Of a DNA stretch of 7,195 bases, positions 1 to 7,108 are shown one piece after another. How positions within the stretch are numbered: position 1 is the stretch's first letter; each line of letters begins with the position of its first letter. The stretch is from an uncultured Gemella sp. (GTDB lineage Bacteria > Bacillota > Bacilli > Staphylococcales > Gemellaceae). Both the position numbers and the translations under genes were made by a program. The DNA is taken from NCBI GenBank assembly GCA_927911695.1, contig CAKMQO010000007.1, positions 1 to 7,195 on the forward strand, given 5' to 3'. The notes below the pieces were generated by a model. That model ran no database searches. It saw nothing but the letters and a program-made list of their open reading frames with translations, and was not told where the DNA came from.

Positions 1-24
1 AAAAATATTTAAAGAAGTAAAAAG

Positions 25-28
25 TTTT
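25..28 (+). other. Candidate frameshift site 1 in rnr (extra T)
   Basis: At this TTTT run the coding signal moves from the frame starting at position 2 (KIFKEVKS) to the frame read from 27 (LSIEDLKEK). Removing one T joins them. The second frame has a stop at 18-20 and no ATG, GTG or TTG codon between there and the coding signal, so it cannot have started on its own here. Confidence 0.55.
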
Positions 29-60
29 AAGTATAGAAGATTTAAAAGAAAAGTTAAATA

Positions 61-2112
61 TTGAATCAGCAAAGGAATTTTGTTGAATTAGTAAAGCATG
101 TTGGGAAGTTAGAACGAAAACTTGCAATTACTCAGTTACCAAATGAAAAGTTTCTTTACGTAAAAGAAGCATTAGAAATTGAAGGGGTTATTAGGTTACA
201 TCAAAAAGGTTTTGCTTTTGTCTATTCTGCAGATCTTGGAATAGAGGTATATGTTCCTAAAGGATTCACACAAAGTGCCATGACAGGTGATGTTGTATTA
301 GTAAAAGTAGATAGTGTGTATCAGGATGATCGTAATCTTGAAGGAATAGTCCAAAAAGTATTAGAAAGAAATACTAAATATACAGTAGGTACATTAACTA
401 ATGCTAAGTTTTTCTCTTTTGTTAAAAGTGATGATAAAAATATTGTAAAATATATAAAAATAACAAATGCTAAAAACTTTAATTTAGTTGATGGTAGTAA
501 GGTATTAGTAGAAATTACAGATTATTCAAAGGTTAGTTTTGAGGATCATAAAGGAATTATCATAAAATCAATTGGTCATAAGGATGACCCCGGTGTTGAT
601 ATTCTTTCAGTGATTTATAAACATAATATTCCAAATGAGTTTCCTCAAGAAGTACTTGAGCAAACTGAAAAAATAAGTGATGAAATAAAACTAGAAGATA
701 AGTATAGAGATTGTACTAATGAAATGGTAGTTACTATTGATGGTGATGATGCTAAAGATTTAGATGATGCTATTTCAGTGGTTAAAACTAAAAAAGGTTA
801 TAGATTAAAAGTATTTATAGCAGATGTTAGTAGGTATGTAACTGAAGATAGCCCGTTAGATAAAGAGGCAGCTAATAGAGGATGTAGTGTTTATTTAGCG
901 GACAAGGTAGTACCAATGTTACCTAGAAAATTATCTAATAACATTTGTTCGTTAAATCCTCATGTACTACGCTATACAATTTGTTGTGATATTGATTTTA
1001 ATACGAAAGGATATCCTGAAAGTTACGATATATATCCGGCTGTAATAAAATCTAAAGGAAGATTGACTTATAAAAAAGTTAATGAAGTCTATGCAGATAA
1101 TAAAGAAACGATAGAAGAATATAAAGAATACGTACCTATGCTGAAGACAGCATTAGAATTATCAACGAAAATTCGAGCTAATAGAGAAACAAGAGGTGCT
1201 ATTGATTTTGACAAACCAGAATCAAAAGTAGTGGTTGATGAAAATGGAGAAGTTCTAGATATTGTTCTTCGTGAAAGAGGAATATCAGAACGACTAATTG
1301 AGGATTTCATGTTAAGTGCTAATGAGGTAATTGGAGAGCATTTCTATTGGATGCAAGTTCCATTTATTTATCGTATTCACGAAGAACCGAAAATGGAAAA
1401 ATTAAGACAGTTCTTTGATATTGCTGCAAGTCTTGGTTATAGAACAAAAGGTAAAATTGAAGAAATTGAACCTTATATGTTAGCAAATATGCTTAGAAAA
1501 TTTAAAGGAGAAATTGTAGAAACTATGCTTTCGACAATTCTTCTTAGAACTATGAATCAAGCTAGATATTCAATAAATAATATAGGTCACTTTGCACTTG
1601 CTACGAAATATTATACGCATTTTACATCACCAATCAGACGTTATCCGGATTTATTGGTGCATAGAATGATTAGAACATACTTGTTTAATGGTGATGTATC
1701 TGATCAAACTATAGATAATTTCATTACTAGATTACCTGATTTAGCTGAGAGTTCTTCAGAATATGAAAAACGAGCGGTTGATTGTGAACGTGAAGTCGAT
1801 AGAATGAAAAAATGTGAGTATATGTTAAAATATCAAGAACAGACATTTAGAGGTATTGTCTCAAGTGTTACGAACTTTGGTGTGTTTATTACTCTTGAAC
1901 GAAGTAATATTGAGGGATTAGTGCATATTAAGGCAATGAATGATGATTATTATACATATGATCAGAAAAATATGTTATTAATTGGTCGTAGAAAGAAAAA
2001 AGTTTATAGACTTGGAGACGAAGTAATTGTTAAAGTAGCAAATGTTGATTTAGAAAATCAAGAAATAGACTTTAAAATATTGAAACATAAATCATTAATT
2101 AGTAAAAAATAG
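61..2112 (+). CDS. rnr: Ribonuclease R (3'-5' exoribonuclease), main open frame
   Basis: This is RNase R of the RNB/RNase II family, a processive 3'-to-5' exoribonuclease that degrades structured RNA in the cytoplasm and helps remove mRNA from stalled ribosomes together with tmRNA. In this frame, cold-shock-like RNA-binding domains lie at about residues 40-85 and 105-170. The RNB catalytic domain follows, with the metal-binding acidic cluster DGDDAKDLDDA at 227-237 and HFTSPIRRYPDLLVHR near 520-535. An S1 domain spans about 593-676. The C-terminal tail is short and ends KSLISKK. The TTG at 61 is only where the uninterrupted frame begins: it has no ribosome binding site, and the first seven residues look like out-of-frame noise before VELVKHV at position 82. 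The repaired protein would be about 700 residues or slightly more. smpB follows after 11 bases, so the two are probably cotranscribed. The family call is certain; the start is not. Confidence 0.95.
   Translation: MNQQRNFVELVKHVGKLERKLAITQLPNEKFLYVKEALEIEGVIRLHQKGFAFVYSADLGIEVYVPKGFTQSAMTGDVVLVKVDSVYQDDRNLEGIVQKVLERNTKYTVGTLTNAKFFSFVKSDDKNIVKYIKITNAKNFNLVDGSKVLVEITDYSKVSFEDHKGIIIKSIGHKDDPGVDILSVIYKHNIPNEFPQEVLEQTEKISDEIKLEDKYRDCTNEMVVTIDGDDAKDLDDAISVVKTKKGYRLKVFIADVSRYVTEDSPLDKEAANRGCSVYLADKVVPMLPRKLSNNICSLNPHVLRYTICCDIDFNTKGYPESYDIYPAVIKSKGRLTYKKVNEVYADNKETIEEYKEYVPMLKTALELSTKIRANRETRGAIDFDKPESKVVVDENGEVLDIVLRERGISERLIEDFMLSANEVIGEHFYWMQVPFIYRIHEEPKMEKLRQFFDIAASLGYRTKGKIEEIEPYMLANMLRKFKGEIVETMLSTILLRTMNQARYSINNIGHFALATKYYTHFTSPIRRYPDLLVHRMIRTYLFNGDVSDQTIDNFITRLPDLAESSSEYEKRAVDCEREVDRMKKCEYMLKYQEQTFRGIVSSVTNFGVFITLERSNIEGLVHIKAMNDDYYTYDQKNMLLIGRRKKKVYRLGDEVIVKVANVDLENQEIDFKILKHKSLISKK
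78..81 (+). other. Candidate frameshift site 2 in rnr (extra T)
   Basis: At this TTTT run the coding signal moves from ESAKEF to VELVKHVGKLE in the next frame. Without the frame change the first frame stops at TGA 84-86. Removing one T gives a continuous helix resembling known RNase R N-termini. Confidence 0.7.
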
Positions 2113-2116
2113 AGGA
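2111..2116 (+). promoter_or_regulatory. Ribosome binding site of smpB
   Basis: AGAGGA overlaps the TAG stop of rnr and lies 7 bases before the ATG of smpB. This supports the 2124 start and suggests translational coupling of the two genes. Confidence 0.75.
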
Positions 2117-2123
2117 TTAGATT

Positions 2124-2588
2124 ATGGATAAAGAAATAAAAGTTATTGCCCAAAATAAAAAAGCTAATCATGATTATTTTATAGAAGAAACTTTTGAAGC
2201 AGGATTAGTTTTAACAGGTACAGAAATAAAATCTATTCGTAGAGGAAGAATCAATTTAAAAGATTCATACTGTCAAACAAGGCGAGGAGAAATGTTTGTT
2301 TACAATATGCATATTTCTCATTTTGAAGAGGGAAATAGATTTAATCATGAACCATTAAGAGTAAGAAAATTATTATTAAAGAAAAAACAAATAGCTTCAT
2401 TAACTAATGTGCAAAATGAAATAGGGATGAGTATTGTTCCGTTGAAACTTTATATTAAAAATGGCTATGCAAAGCTTTTAATCGGTGTTGCTAAAGGTAA
2501 GAAAAACTATGATAAACGCCATGTATTGAAGCAAAAAGAAGCTAATAAAGAAATTAATCGTGTTTTAAAAGATAAGCAGAGATATTAA
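2124..2588 (+). CDS. smpB: SsrA-binding protein SmpB
   Basis: SmpB binds tmRNA (SsrA) and carries it to the A site of stalled ribosomes for trans-translation, releasing the ribosome and tagging the incomplete protein. The 154-residue length is normal for the family. The N-terminal [15 protein letters not shown] (8-22) and the core [18 protein letters not shown] (32-49) are the conserved beta-barrel signature. The basic C-terminal tail, [20 protein letters not shown] and beyond (124-154), is the segment that enters the mRNA channel of the ribosome. The ATG at 2124 has a ribosome binding site overlapping the end of rnr. The gene follows rnr by 11 bases, a common arrangement in Bacilli, and a strong terminator comes about 35 bases after its stop. 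In several relatives ssrA lies directly downstream; no tmRNA-like sequence was found in this window. Codon use is AT-rich, like rnr and less optimised than lctP and typA. Confidence 0.97.
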   Translation: MDKEIKVIAQNKKANHDYFIEETFEAGLVLTGTEIKSIRRGRINLKDSYCQTRRGEMFVYNMHISHFEEGNRFNHEPLRVRKLLLKKKQIASLTNVQNEIGMSIVPLKLYIKNGYAKLLIGVAKGKKNYDKRHVLKQKEANKEINRVLKDKQRY

Positions 2589-2622
2589 AAAACTAACATA
2601 TTATTACATTAAAAACAAGAAA

Positions 2623-2661
2623 GACATATCGTGTTAATATTAACTACGATATGTTTTTTTT
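2623..2661 (+). terminator. Intrinsic terminator of rnr-smpB
   Basis: A perfect 9-base-pair stem, ACATATCGT (2624-2632) with ACGATATGT (2646-2654), is extended inward by the self-complementary GTTAATATTAAC. A run of eight T follows at 2654-2661. It lies about 35 bases after the smpB stop. Confidence 0.88.
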
Positions 2662-2837
2662 ATATATAGTGTACAAAAATAATAGTAACATAAATTGCAT
2701 TCCTGGAAAATAAAATTTCATAAAATGATTTATAGAACTGTTATAAAAAAAGTTAGGAAAATTTTTCAAAAAAACATATACTTTTTCCATTGATAAATAA
2801 GGATTTTTTAAAAATGTTGTAAAAATAACTAAAAAAA

Positions 2838-2862
2838 ACGCTTTACTTTTAAATGAAAGCGT
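2838..2862. promoter_or_regulatory. Inverted repeat (operator-like) on the lctP promoter
   Basis: ACGCTTT (2838-2844) and AAAGCGT (2856-2862) are perfect inverted copies separated by 11 bases. The left arm overlaps the -35 box and the right arm fills the spacer just before the -10 box, where a repressor would block RNA polymerase. Each arm resembles half of a CcpA cre site (compare TGAAAGCG), but the spacing does not make a standard cre. The regulator is therefore unknown. Confidence 0.45.
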
Positions 2863-2870
2863 GCTACAAT
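2842..2870 (+). promoter_or_regulatory. Probable sigma-A promoter of lctP
   Basis: TTTACT (-35, 2842-2847) and TACAAT (-10, 2865-2870) are separated by 17 bases, with a TGC extended -10 element directly upstream. It is the best promoter match in the spacer. It would give a leader of about 240 bases before lctP. A second possible extended -10, TGTGGTATAAG near 2915-2925, has no good -35. Confidence 0.62.
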
Positions 2871-3098
2871 ATTAAATGTAATCAAGAAAATCATTAAATA
2901 AATACTATCAAATATGTGGTATAAGTAATAAAAAATAGAACAGATAAAAAACTGTTATATATCTGATTTAACAAAAAGTAGGTTTTATTCTAAAATAAAA
3001 TAAAGATGAATTATTACAATATTTGATTTTTAGTTAATATATAACTTTGTTATTTATAATAATAGATTTTCACAAACCTAACAAAATATATTTATACA

Positions 3099-3104
3099 AA
3101 GGAG
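3099..3104 (+). promoter_or_regulatory. Ribosome binding site of lctP
   Basis: AAGGAG sits 10 bases before the ATG at 3115 and fixes that start. Confidence 0.85.
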
Positions 3105-3114
3105 AAGTGTATTT

Positions 3115-4770
3115 ATGGAAAAATTCACTCAGTTATTACAGCCGGTGGCTGATAATCTATATGTTTCTGCACTTGTTGCACTAATTCCAATTGTGTTTTA
3201 TCTAGTAACACTTGCAGGATTAAAAGTTAAAGGTTGGTTAACAGGTTTACTAACTTTAATATTAGCGATTGTAATTGCATGTATATTCTTTAAAATGCCG
3301 TTCCACTTCGCAGCATTCTCAACATTCCAAGGAATGGTTTATGGTGCAATGCCTATCGGTTGGATTATTTTAACATCTGTATTTTTATACAAAATGACTG
3401 TTAAAACGGGACATTTCGATATTATCCGAGATAGTATTACATCATTAACAGATGACCGTCGTCTTCAAGCATTAATCATTGCTTTCTCATTCGGGGCTTT
3501 CTTAGAAGGAGCAGCAGGTTTTGGAGCGCCAGTAGCAATCACAGCTTCATTATTGGTAGGTTTAGGATTTAAACCACTTTATGCAGCAGGTGTTTGTATG
3601 ATAGCTAATACTGCGCCGGTAGCATTCGGGGCTGTAGGAGCACCGGTTACAGCGATGGACGGATTAGCAACTTATGCTAACGGATCACCAATCGCAGCAG
3701 CGGAAATCGCAGCGATGATCGGACGTCAATTACCTCTAGTGTCTATCTTCATTCCTTTCTACTTAGTATTAATCATGGCTGGATTCAAGAAAACATTAGA
3801 AGTATGGCCTGCATTATTAGTATCAGGTGGATCATTTGCAATTGCACAGTTCGTAAGTTCTAACTTCATGGGAGAACAACTACCTGACATTCTTTCATCA
3901 TTAGTTTCATTAGTGTCAATAGTTATCTTACTTCAATTCTGGAAACCAAAAACAACTTGGAGATTTGCTGATGAAAAAGAAGTTGATAAAGATTCAGAAG
4001 TTACTCCAAAACACAGTTTAAAAGAAGTACTAGTTGCATGGTCACCATTTGTTGTATTAACACTTATCATTTTCATCTGGACAATGAAATCTTCTAAAGC
4101 ATTCTTCAAAACAATTGCTTTAAATCCGAAGGTACCATTTATCCACAATAATATTATTAGTTCTGTATCAGGAAAAGAAATTGCAGCAGTATTCAAACTT
4201 GATCTAGTAGGATCAATCGGTACAGCAATTTTAGTAGCAGCGATAATCTCTAAGTTTATTATTAAAATTAGTTGGAAAGATGCAGGTGCAACTTTTATTC
4301 AAACATTTAATGAAGTTAAAATTGCATTGTTAACAATCTGTTTCGTAGTAGGATTTGCATACATCATGAATGCATCAGGTATGTCTAATACTCTAGGATA
4401 CGCACTAGCAGCAACAGGAGCAGCATTTAAATTCCTATCACCAGCTCTTGGATGGATTGGAGTATTCATTACTGGTTCTGATACATCAGCTAACTTACTA
4501 TTTGCTAAATTACAACAAGTTACAGCTAGCCAAGTAGGAATGGATCCATTATTAGCAGTAGCAGCTAACGCATCTGGAGGAGTAGTAGGTAAAATGATTT
4601 CTCCACAATCTATCGCAGTAGCAGCTGCAGCGGTTGGGCTAGTAGGTAGAGAGTCAGACTTACTGAAATTTACAGTTAAACACAGTTTCATCCTGTTAAT
4701 AATTGTGTGTGCTATCGTTGCACTTCAATCAACTAGAGTACTTGGATGGATGATTCCAGTACACCCATAA
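3115..4770 (+). CDS. lctP: L-lactate permease (LctP family)
   Basis: This is a multi-spanning inner-membrane transporter of the lactate permease family (LctP/LldP/GlcA), which moves lactate, and in some members glycolate, together with protons. The 551 residues match the usual length of about 530-560. The sequence is hydrophobic throughout, with roughly a dozen membrane segments. Family signatures are present: FLEGAAGFGAPVAI (129-142), NTAPVAFGAVGAP (165-177), GSDTSANLLFAKL (454-466) and NASGGVVGKMISPQSIAVA near 489-507. A charged cytoplasmic-type loop lies at about 277-305. The gene is single, with its own promoter candidate, a long leader and a terminator 18 bases after the stop. Codon use is more optimised than in rnr and smpB, suggesting good expression. 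No lactate-utilisation gene or regulator lies next to it, so import versus export of lactate cannot be told from context. Confidence 0.95.
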   Translation: MEKFTQLLQPVADNLYVSALVALIPIVFYLVTLAGLKVKGWLTGLLTLILAIVIACIFFKMPFHFAAFSTFQGMVYGAMPIGWIILTSVFLYKMTVKTGHFDIIRDSITSLTDDRRLQALIIAFSFGAFLEGAAGFGAPVAITASLLVGLGFKPLYAAGVCMIANTAPVAFGAVGAPVTAMDGLATYANGSPIAAAEIAAMIGRQLPLVSIFIPFYLVLIMAGFKKTLEVWPALLVSGGSFAIAQFVSSNFMGEQLPDILSSLVSLVSIVILLQFWKPKTTWRFADEKEVDKDSEVTPKHSLKEVLVAWSPFVVLTLIIFIWTMKSSKAFFKTIALNPKVPFIHNNIISSVSGKEIAAVFKLDLVGSIGTAILVAAIISKFIIKISWKDAGATFIQTFNEVKIALLTICFVVGFAYIMNASGMSNTLGYALAATGAAFKFLSPALGWIGVFITGSDTSANLLFAKLQQVTASQVGMDPLLAVAANASGGVVGKMISPQSIAVAAAAVGLVGRESDLLKFTVKHSFILLIIVCAIVALQSTRVLGWMIPVHP

Positions 4771-4787
4771 TAAAAGAATAGTATTAA

Positions 4788-4819
4788 GGAAGATCGAGTT
4801 ATACTTGATCTTCTTTTTT
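4788..4819 (+). terminator. Intrinsic terminator of lctP
   Basis: GAAGATCGAG (4789-4798) pairs with CTTGATCTTC (4804-4813) over ten positions with one G-T wobble and a five-base loop. Six T follow at 4814-4819. Confidence 0.87.
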
Positions 4820-4832
4820 ATTAGTGAAAGTG

Positions 4833-4873
4833 CTAACGAAAAAAAAATATCTTAATTAAAGTAATTTCGTTAG
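4833..4873. repeat. Inverted repeat upstream of the typA promoter
   Basis: CTAACGAAA (4833-4841) and TTTCGTTAG (4865-4873) are perfect inverted copies with 23 bases between them. The right arm ends 8 bases before the -35 box of the typA promoter. There is no T run on either outer side, so it does not look like a terminator. It may be a regulator site or chance in AT-rich DNA. Confidence 0.45.
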
Positions 4874-4881
4874 TATATTTG

Positions 4882-4910
4882 TTTACAATCAAGAAAAATA
4901 GTGGTATTAT
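4882..4910 (+). promoter_or_regulatory. Sigma-A promoter of typA
   Basis: TTTACA (-35, 4882-4887) and TATTAT (-10, 4905-4910) are 17 bases apart, with TGG directly before the -10 (extended -10). It would give a leader of roughly 65-70 bases before typA. Confidence 0.75.
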
Positions 4911-4971
4911 TGATAAGTTAGATTAAATACTATATAAATTTAAGATTATATATATTTTATAAAGTAAGAAC

Positions 4972-4977
4972 AAGGAG
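4972..4977 (+). promoter_or_regulatory. Ribosome binding site of typA
   Basis: AAGGAG lies six bases before the ATG at 4984 and confirms the start. Confidence 0.87.
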
Positions 4978-4983
4978 ATAAAA

Positions 4984-5994
4984 ATGTCAGTACAATTAAG
5001 AGATGATGTTAGAAATATAGCAATTATAGCCCACGTTGACCACGGTAAAACTACATTAGTTGATGAGCTATTAAAACAATCAGGAATTTTCCGCTCAAAC
5101 GAGCACGTAGAAGAAAGAGCTATGGACTCTAACGATTTAGAAAGAGAACGTGGTATTACAATCCTAGCAAAAAATACAGCTATTGATTATAAAGGAAAAA
5201 GAATTAACATTCTTGATACACCAGGACACGCAGACTTCGGTGGTGAAGTAGAGCGTATCATGAAAATGGTAGATGGTGTTCTTTTAGTAGTAGATGCTTA
5301 CGAAGGAACAATGCCTCAAACTCGTTTCGTTCTTAAAAAAGCTTTAGAACAAAACTTAAAACCAATTGTTGTTGTAAACAAAATTGATAAACCATCAGCT
5401 CGTCCAGAGGAAGTAGTAGACGAAGTTATTGATTTATTTATCGAATTAGGTGCAAATGATGAGCAACTTGAATTCCCAGTTGTTTATGCATCAGCTATTA
5501 ACGGAACAGCTTCTTTAGAAAGTGATCCAAGTGCGCAAGAAGAAAACATGCAATGTTTATATGAAACAGTAATTGATTACGTTCCAGCACCAAAAGATAA
5601 TAGAGATGAACCACTTCAATTCCAAGTAGCATTATTAGATTATAATGACTATGTTGGACGTATTGGTATTGGACGTGTATTCCGTGGAAGTATGAAAGTA
5701 GGAGAATCAGTTTCTCTTATGAAACTTGATGGAACAGTGAAAAACTTCCGTGTAACTAAGATTTTTGGTTACTTTGGATTAAAACGTGAAGAAATTCAAG
5801 AAGCGCATGCAGGGGATATCGTTGCAGTAAGTGGTATGGATGATATTAACGTTGGGGAAACAGTTTGTCCAACAGATCACCAAGAAGCATTACCAATACT
5901 TCACATTGATGAACCAACACTACAAATGACTTTCTTAGTTAATAACTCACCATTGCTGGTAAAGAAGGTAAATTTGTTACAGCTCGTAAATTAG
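4984..5994 (+). CDS. typA: Translational GTPase TypA/BipA, N-terminal part (frameshifted)
   Basis: TypA (BipA) is a ribosome-binding translational GTPase related to EF-G and LepA. It aids ribosome assembly and growth under cold and other stress. The GTP-binding domain is complete: AHVDHGKTT (P-loop, 16-24), RERGITI (switch I, 54-60), DTPGH (78-82), NKID (132-135) and SAIN (170-173). The beta-barrel domain II follows at about 210-295. The family-like sequence stops at NNSP (320-323); the last 13 residues, starting LLVKK, are out-of-frame noise. One missing T at 5953-5954 would restore FAGKEGKF and join this part to the next. The repaired protein is 614 residues, the usual family length. As read, this fragment lacks domains III, V and the TypA-specific C-terminal domain that contact the ribosome and would probably not work. 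Confidence 0.93.
   Translation: MSVQLRDDVRNIAIIAHVDHGKTTLVDELLKQSGIFRSNEHVEERAMDSNDLERERGITILAKNTAIDYKGKRINILDTPGHADFGGEVERIMKMVDGVLLVVDAYEGTMPQTRFVLKKALEQNLKPIVVVNKIDKPSARPEEVVDEVIDLFIELGANDEQLEFPVVYASAINGTASLESDPSAQEENMQCLYETVIDYVPAPKDNRDEPLQFQVALLDYNDYVGRIGIGRVFRGSMKVGESVSLMKLDGTVKNFRVTKIFGYFGLKREEIQEAHAGDIVAVSGMDDINVGETVCPTDHQEALPILHIDEPTLQMTFLVNNSPLLVKKVNLLQLVN
5953..5954 (+). other. Frameshift site in typA (one T missing)
   Basis: The reading should run CCA TTT GCT GGT (P F A G), but only two T are present after CCA. The frame to the left reads TypA up to residue 323. The frame to the right reads TypA from codon GCT at 5955. Inserting one T gives an uninterrupted gene from 4984 to 6827. 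Confidence 0.9.
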
Positions 5995-6827
5995 AAGATA
6001 GATTAATGCAACAATTAGAAACAGACGTTTCATTACGTGTAGAACCTAATACAAGTGATTCTTGGGTAGTAAGTGGACGTGGAGAACTTCACTTATCAAT
6101 TCTTATCGAAAACTTACGTCGTGAAGGTTACGAGCTTCAAGTATCTAAACCAGAAGTAATTATCCGTAACATAGATGGTGTAGATTGTGAGCCAGTTGAG
6201 CGTGTTCAAGTTGATGTACCGGATGAAAGTGTTGGTGCTGTTATCGAATCATTAGGTCAACGTAAAGGTGATATGGTAGATATGCAAGCTGATGGAAATG
6301 GACAAACTCGTCTTATCTTTAATGTCCCAGCTCGTGGACTTATCGGATACTCTACAGAATTCATGTCTATGACTAAAGGATATGGTATTATTAACCACAC
6401 ATTCGATTCTTACCAACCAATGCAAAAAGGGCGTGTTGGTGGACGTCGTAATGGTGTATTAGTAGCTCTTGAAAATGGTCAAGCTACAGCGTACTCTATC
6501 TCAAGCTTAGAAGATCGTGGTACAGTATTTATTGAGCCAGGTACGGATGTATACGGTGGTATGATTGTTGGAGAAAACAGCCGTGAAAATGACTTAACAG
6601 TTAACATCACAAAAGCTAAAGCTCAAACAAACGTACGTTCTTCTACAAAAGACCAAACAGTAACACTTAAAAAAGCTCGCATTATGACTTTAGAAGAAAG
6701 TCTTGAGTACTTAAGTGATGATGAATACTTAGAGGTAACTCCAGAGTCAATTCGTCTACGTAAAAAAGAATTAGATAAAGCAGCTCGTGAAAAAGCAGCT
6801 CGTAAAGCAAAATATTCAGAAGAATAG
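5955..6827 (+). CDS. typA: Translational GTPase TypA/BipA, C-terminal part (frameshifted)
   Basis: This is the rest of typA in the shifted frame. Coding similarity begins at 5955 with [17 protein letters not shown]; the first ATG in frame is at 6006 ([14 protein letters not shown], repaired residue 342). That ATG has no ribosome binding site before it, which argues against an independent gene. Domain III includes [21 protein letters not shown]. Domain V and the TypA-specific C-terminal domain follow, with [19 protein letters not shown], the glycine- and arginine-rich [15 protein letters not shown], and a charged tail rich in K, R and A. The family usually ends this way, so the C-terminus is intact at repaired residue 614. 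Codon use matches the N-terminal part, consistent with a recent break or a sequencing error. Confidence 0.92.
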   Translation, partial: AGKEGKFVTARKLEDRLMQQLETDVSLRVEPNTSDSWVVSGRGELHLSILIENLRREGYELQVSKPEVIIRNIDGVDCEPVERVQVDVPDESVGAVIESLGQRKGDMVDMQADGNGQTRLIFNVPARGLIGYSTEFMSMTKGYGIINHTFDSYQPMQKGRVGGRRNGVLVALENGQATAYSISSLEDRGTVFIEPGTDVYGGMIVGENSRENDLTVNITKAKAQTNVRSSTKDQTVTLKKARIMTLEESLEYLSDDEYLEVTPESIRLRKKELDKAAREKAARKAKYSEE

Positions 6828-6834
6828 AAATAAA

Positions 6835-6874
6835 GAAACTTTCGAAGTAGGTAACTATTTCGAAAGTTTTTTTT
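6835..6874 (+). terminator. Intrinsic terminator of typA
   Basis: AAACTTTCGAAGTAG (6836-6850) pairs with CTATTTCGAAAGTTT (6855-6869) over 15 positions with one G-T wobble, around a GTAA loop. Eight T occupy 6867-6874. It begins eight bases after the typA stop. Confidence 0.92.
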
Positions 6875-6893
6875 GTATGGCATTATTAAAAAT

Positions 6894-6913
6894 GGGACTG
6901 ATCCAAAAGTCCT
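6894..6913. repeat. Small hairpin GGACT/AGTCC
   Basis: GGACT (6895-6899) and AGTCC (6908-6912) form a short stem with an eight-base loop, extendable by one wobble pair. It is the first of a row of hairpins and may belong to a dispersed intergenic repeat. Confidence 0.4.
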
Positions 6914-6924
6914 AAATTAAAAAA

Positions 6925-7108
6925 GTGTCTATGATAACTCATAGACGCAGTGGTTTATTGATATCTAAATTCGCTTTATGAAAGCTTTTAGATATCTAAT
7001 AAACTGTGCGGGGGTGACTCGACAAAATCGATTTCTCCGAAATCACGATTTTTGAGTCACTCCAATTTTTTATGTAGAAAAATTATTACATAAAGACTAT
7101 GAGTTATC
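6925..7108. repeat. Structured intergenic element with nested inverted repeats
   Basis: About 184 bases are almost entirely self-complementary. In order: a 10-pair stem at 6925-6948 (GTGTCTATGA with TCATAGACGC, TAAC loop); a long imperfect hairpin at 6947-7009 with arms GATATCTAAA (6960-6969) and TTTAGATATC (6987-6996); a GC-richer hairpin at 7011-7063 followed by T; and a 7-pair stem at 7070-7093. The ends are also linked: GATAACTCATAG (6933-6944) is the exact inverse of CTATGAGTTATC (7097-7108). No protein is encoded. It could be a miniature mobile or dispersed repeat, a small structured RNA, or the leader of the next gene. I cannot name it. Confidence 0.6.
7011..7071 (+). terminator. Long hairpin with T run, probable terminator
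   Basis: GGGGTGACTC (7011-7020) pairs with GAGTCACTCC (7054-7063), then AAAATCG (7024-7030) with CGATTTT (7046-7052), then ATTTC (7031-7035) with GAAAT (7039-7043). Six T follow at 7066-7071. The polarity fits termination on the + strand. typA already has a strong terminator, so this one may be a backup, part of a repeat, or an attenuator before the next gene. Confidence 0.65.

Larger units (their letters stand above)
2..83 (+). pseudogene. rnr: Broken N-terminal coding segment of rnr (RNase R), partial at window start
   Basis: This segment lies upstream of the long open frame of RNase R. It still encodes the expected N-terminal helix-turn-helix region, but in two other reading frames. Codons from position 2 give KIFKEVKS. 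Codons from about 27 to 80 give LSIEDLKEKLNIESAKEF, which leads naturally into VELVKHVGKLE in the main frame from position 82. From memory, the same region of Bacillus RNase R reads much the same (LTVQELEEMLNI, then EFKELVK). Joining the three frames requires removing one T from the run at 25-28 and one T from the run at 78-81. The true start codon is probably just before the window. Whether the breaks are real or sequencing errors cannot be decided here. Confidence 0.72.
2662..3097. other. Long AT-rich spacer between smpB and lctP
   Basis: No convincing gene is present; the longest ATG reading I followed, from about 2726, gives only some 22 codons and has no ribosome binding site. The first part (2662-2830) is very AT-rich with no clear structure. 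The middle carries the promoter and inverted repeat listed separately. The remaining stretch to 3097 would be the leader of the lctP mRNA. It has two short, mutually exclusive pairings at 2939-2965 and no recognisable riboswitch or T-box motif. Confidence 0.6.

Noticed and set aside
78..86. Programmed frameshifting in rnr.
   Set aside because: No stimulatory site or stem is evident, no such mechanism is known to me for RNase R, and a second break lies 50 bases upstream; error or mutation is simpler.
1089..1310. 73-codon - strand open frame inside rnr.
   Set aside because: It lies opposite the conserved RNB domain, is serine-rich and low in complexity, and is a shadow frame.
2939..2965. Two mutually exclusive short stems (AACAG/CTGTT and CAGATA/TATCTG) in the lctP leader, possible switch.
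   Set aside because: Stems of five and six pairs in very AT-rich DNA are expected by chance, and there is no terminator or sequestered ribosome site nearby.
4299..4691. 130-codon open frame on the - strand inside lctP.
   Set aside because: It is antisense to a strongly conserved permease and has no family-like features; it reflects the codon pattern of lctP.
6006..6827. C-terminal half of typA as an independent gene starting at ATG 6006.
   Set aside because: There is no ribosome binding site, and TypA similarity continues upstream to 5955, so it is part of one broken gene.
6623..6883. 86-codon - strand open frame across the typA end.
   Set aside because: It runs through the typA terminator and mirrors the lysine- and alanine-rich C-terminal tail of TypA.
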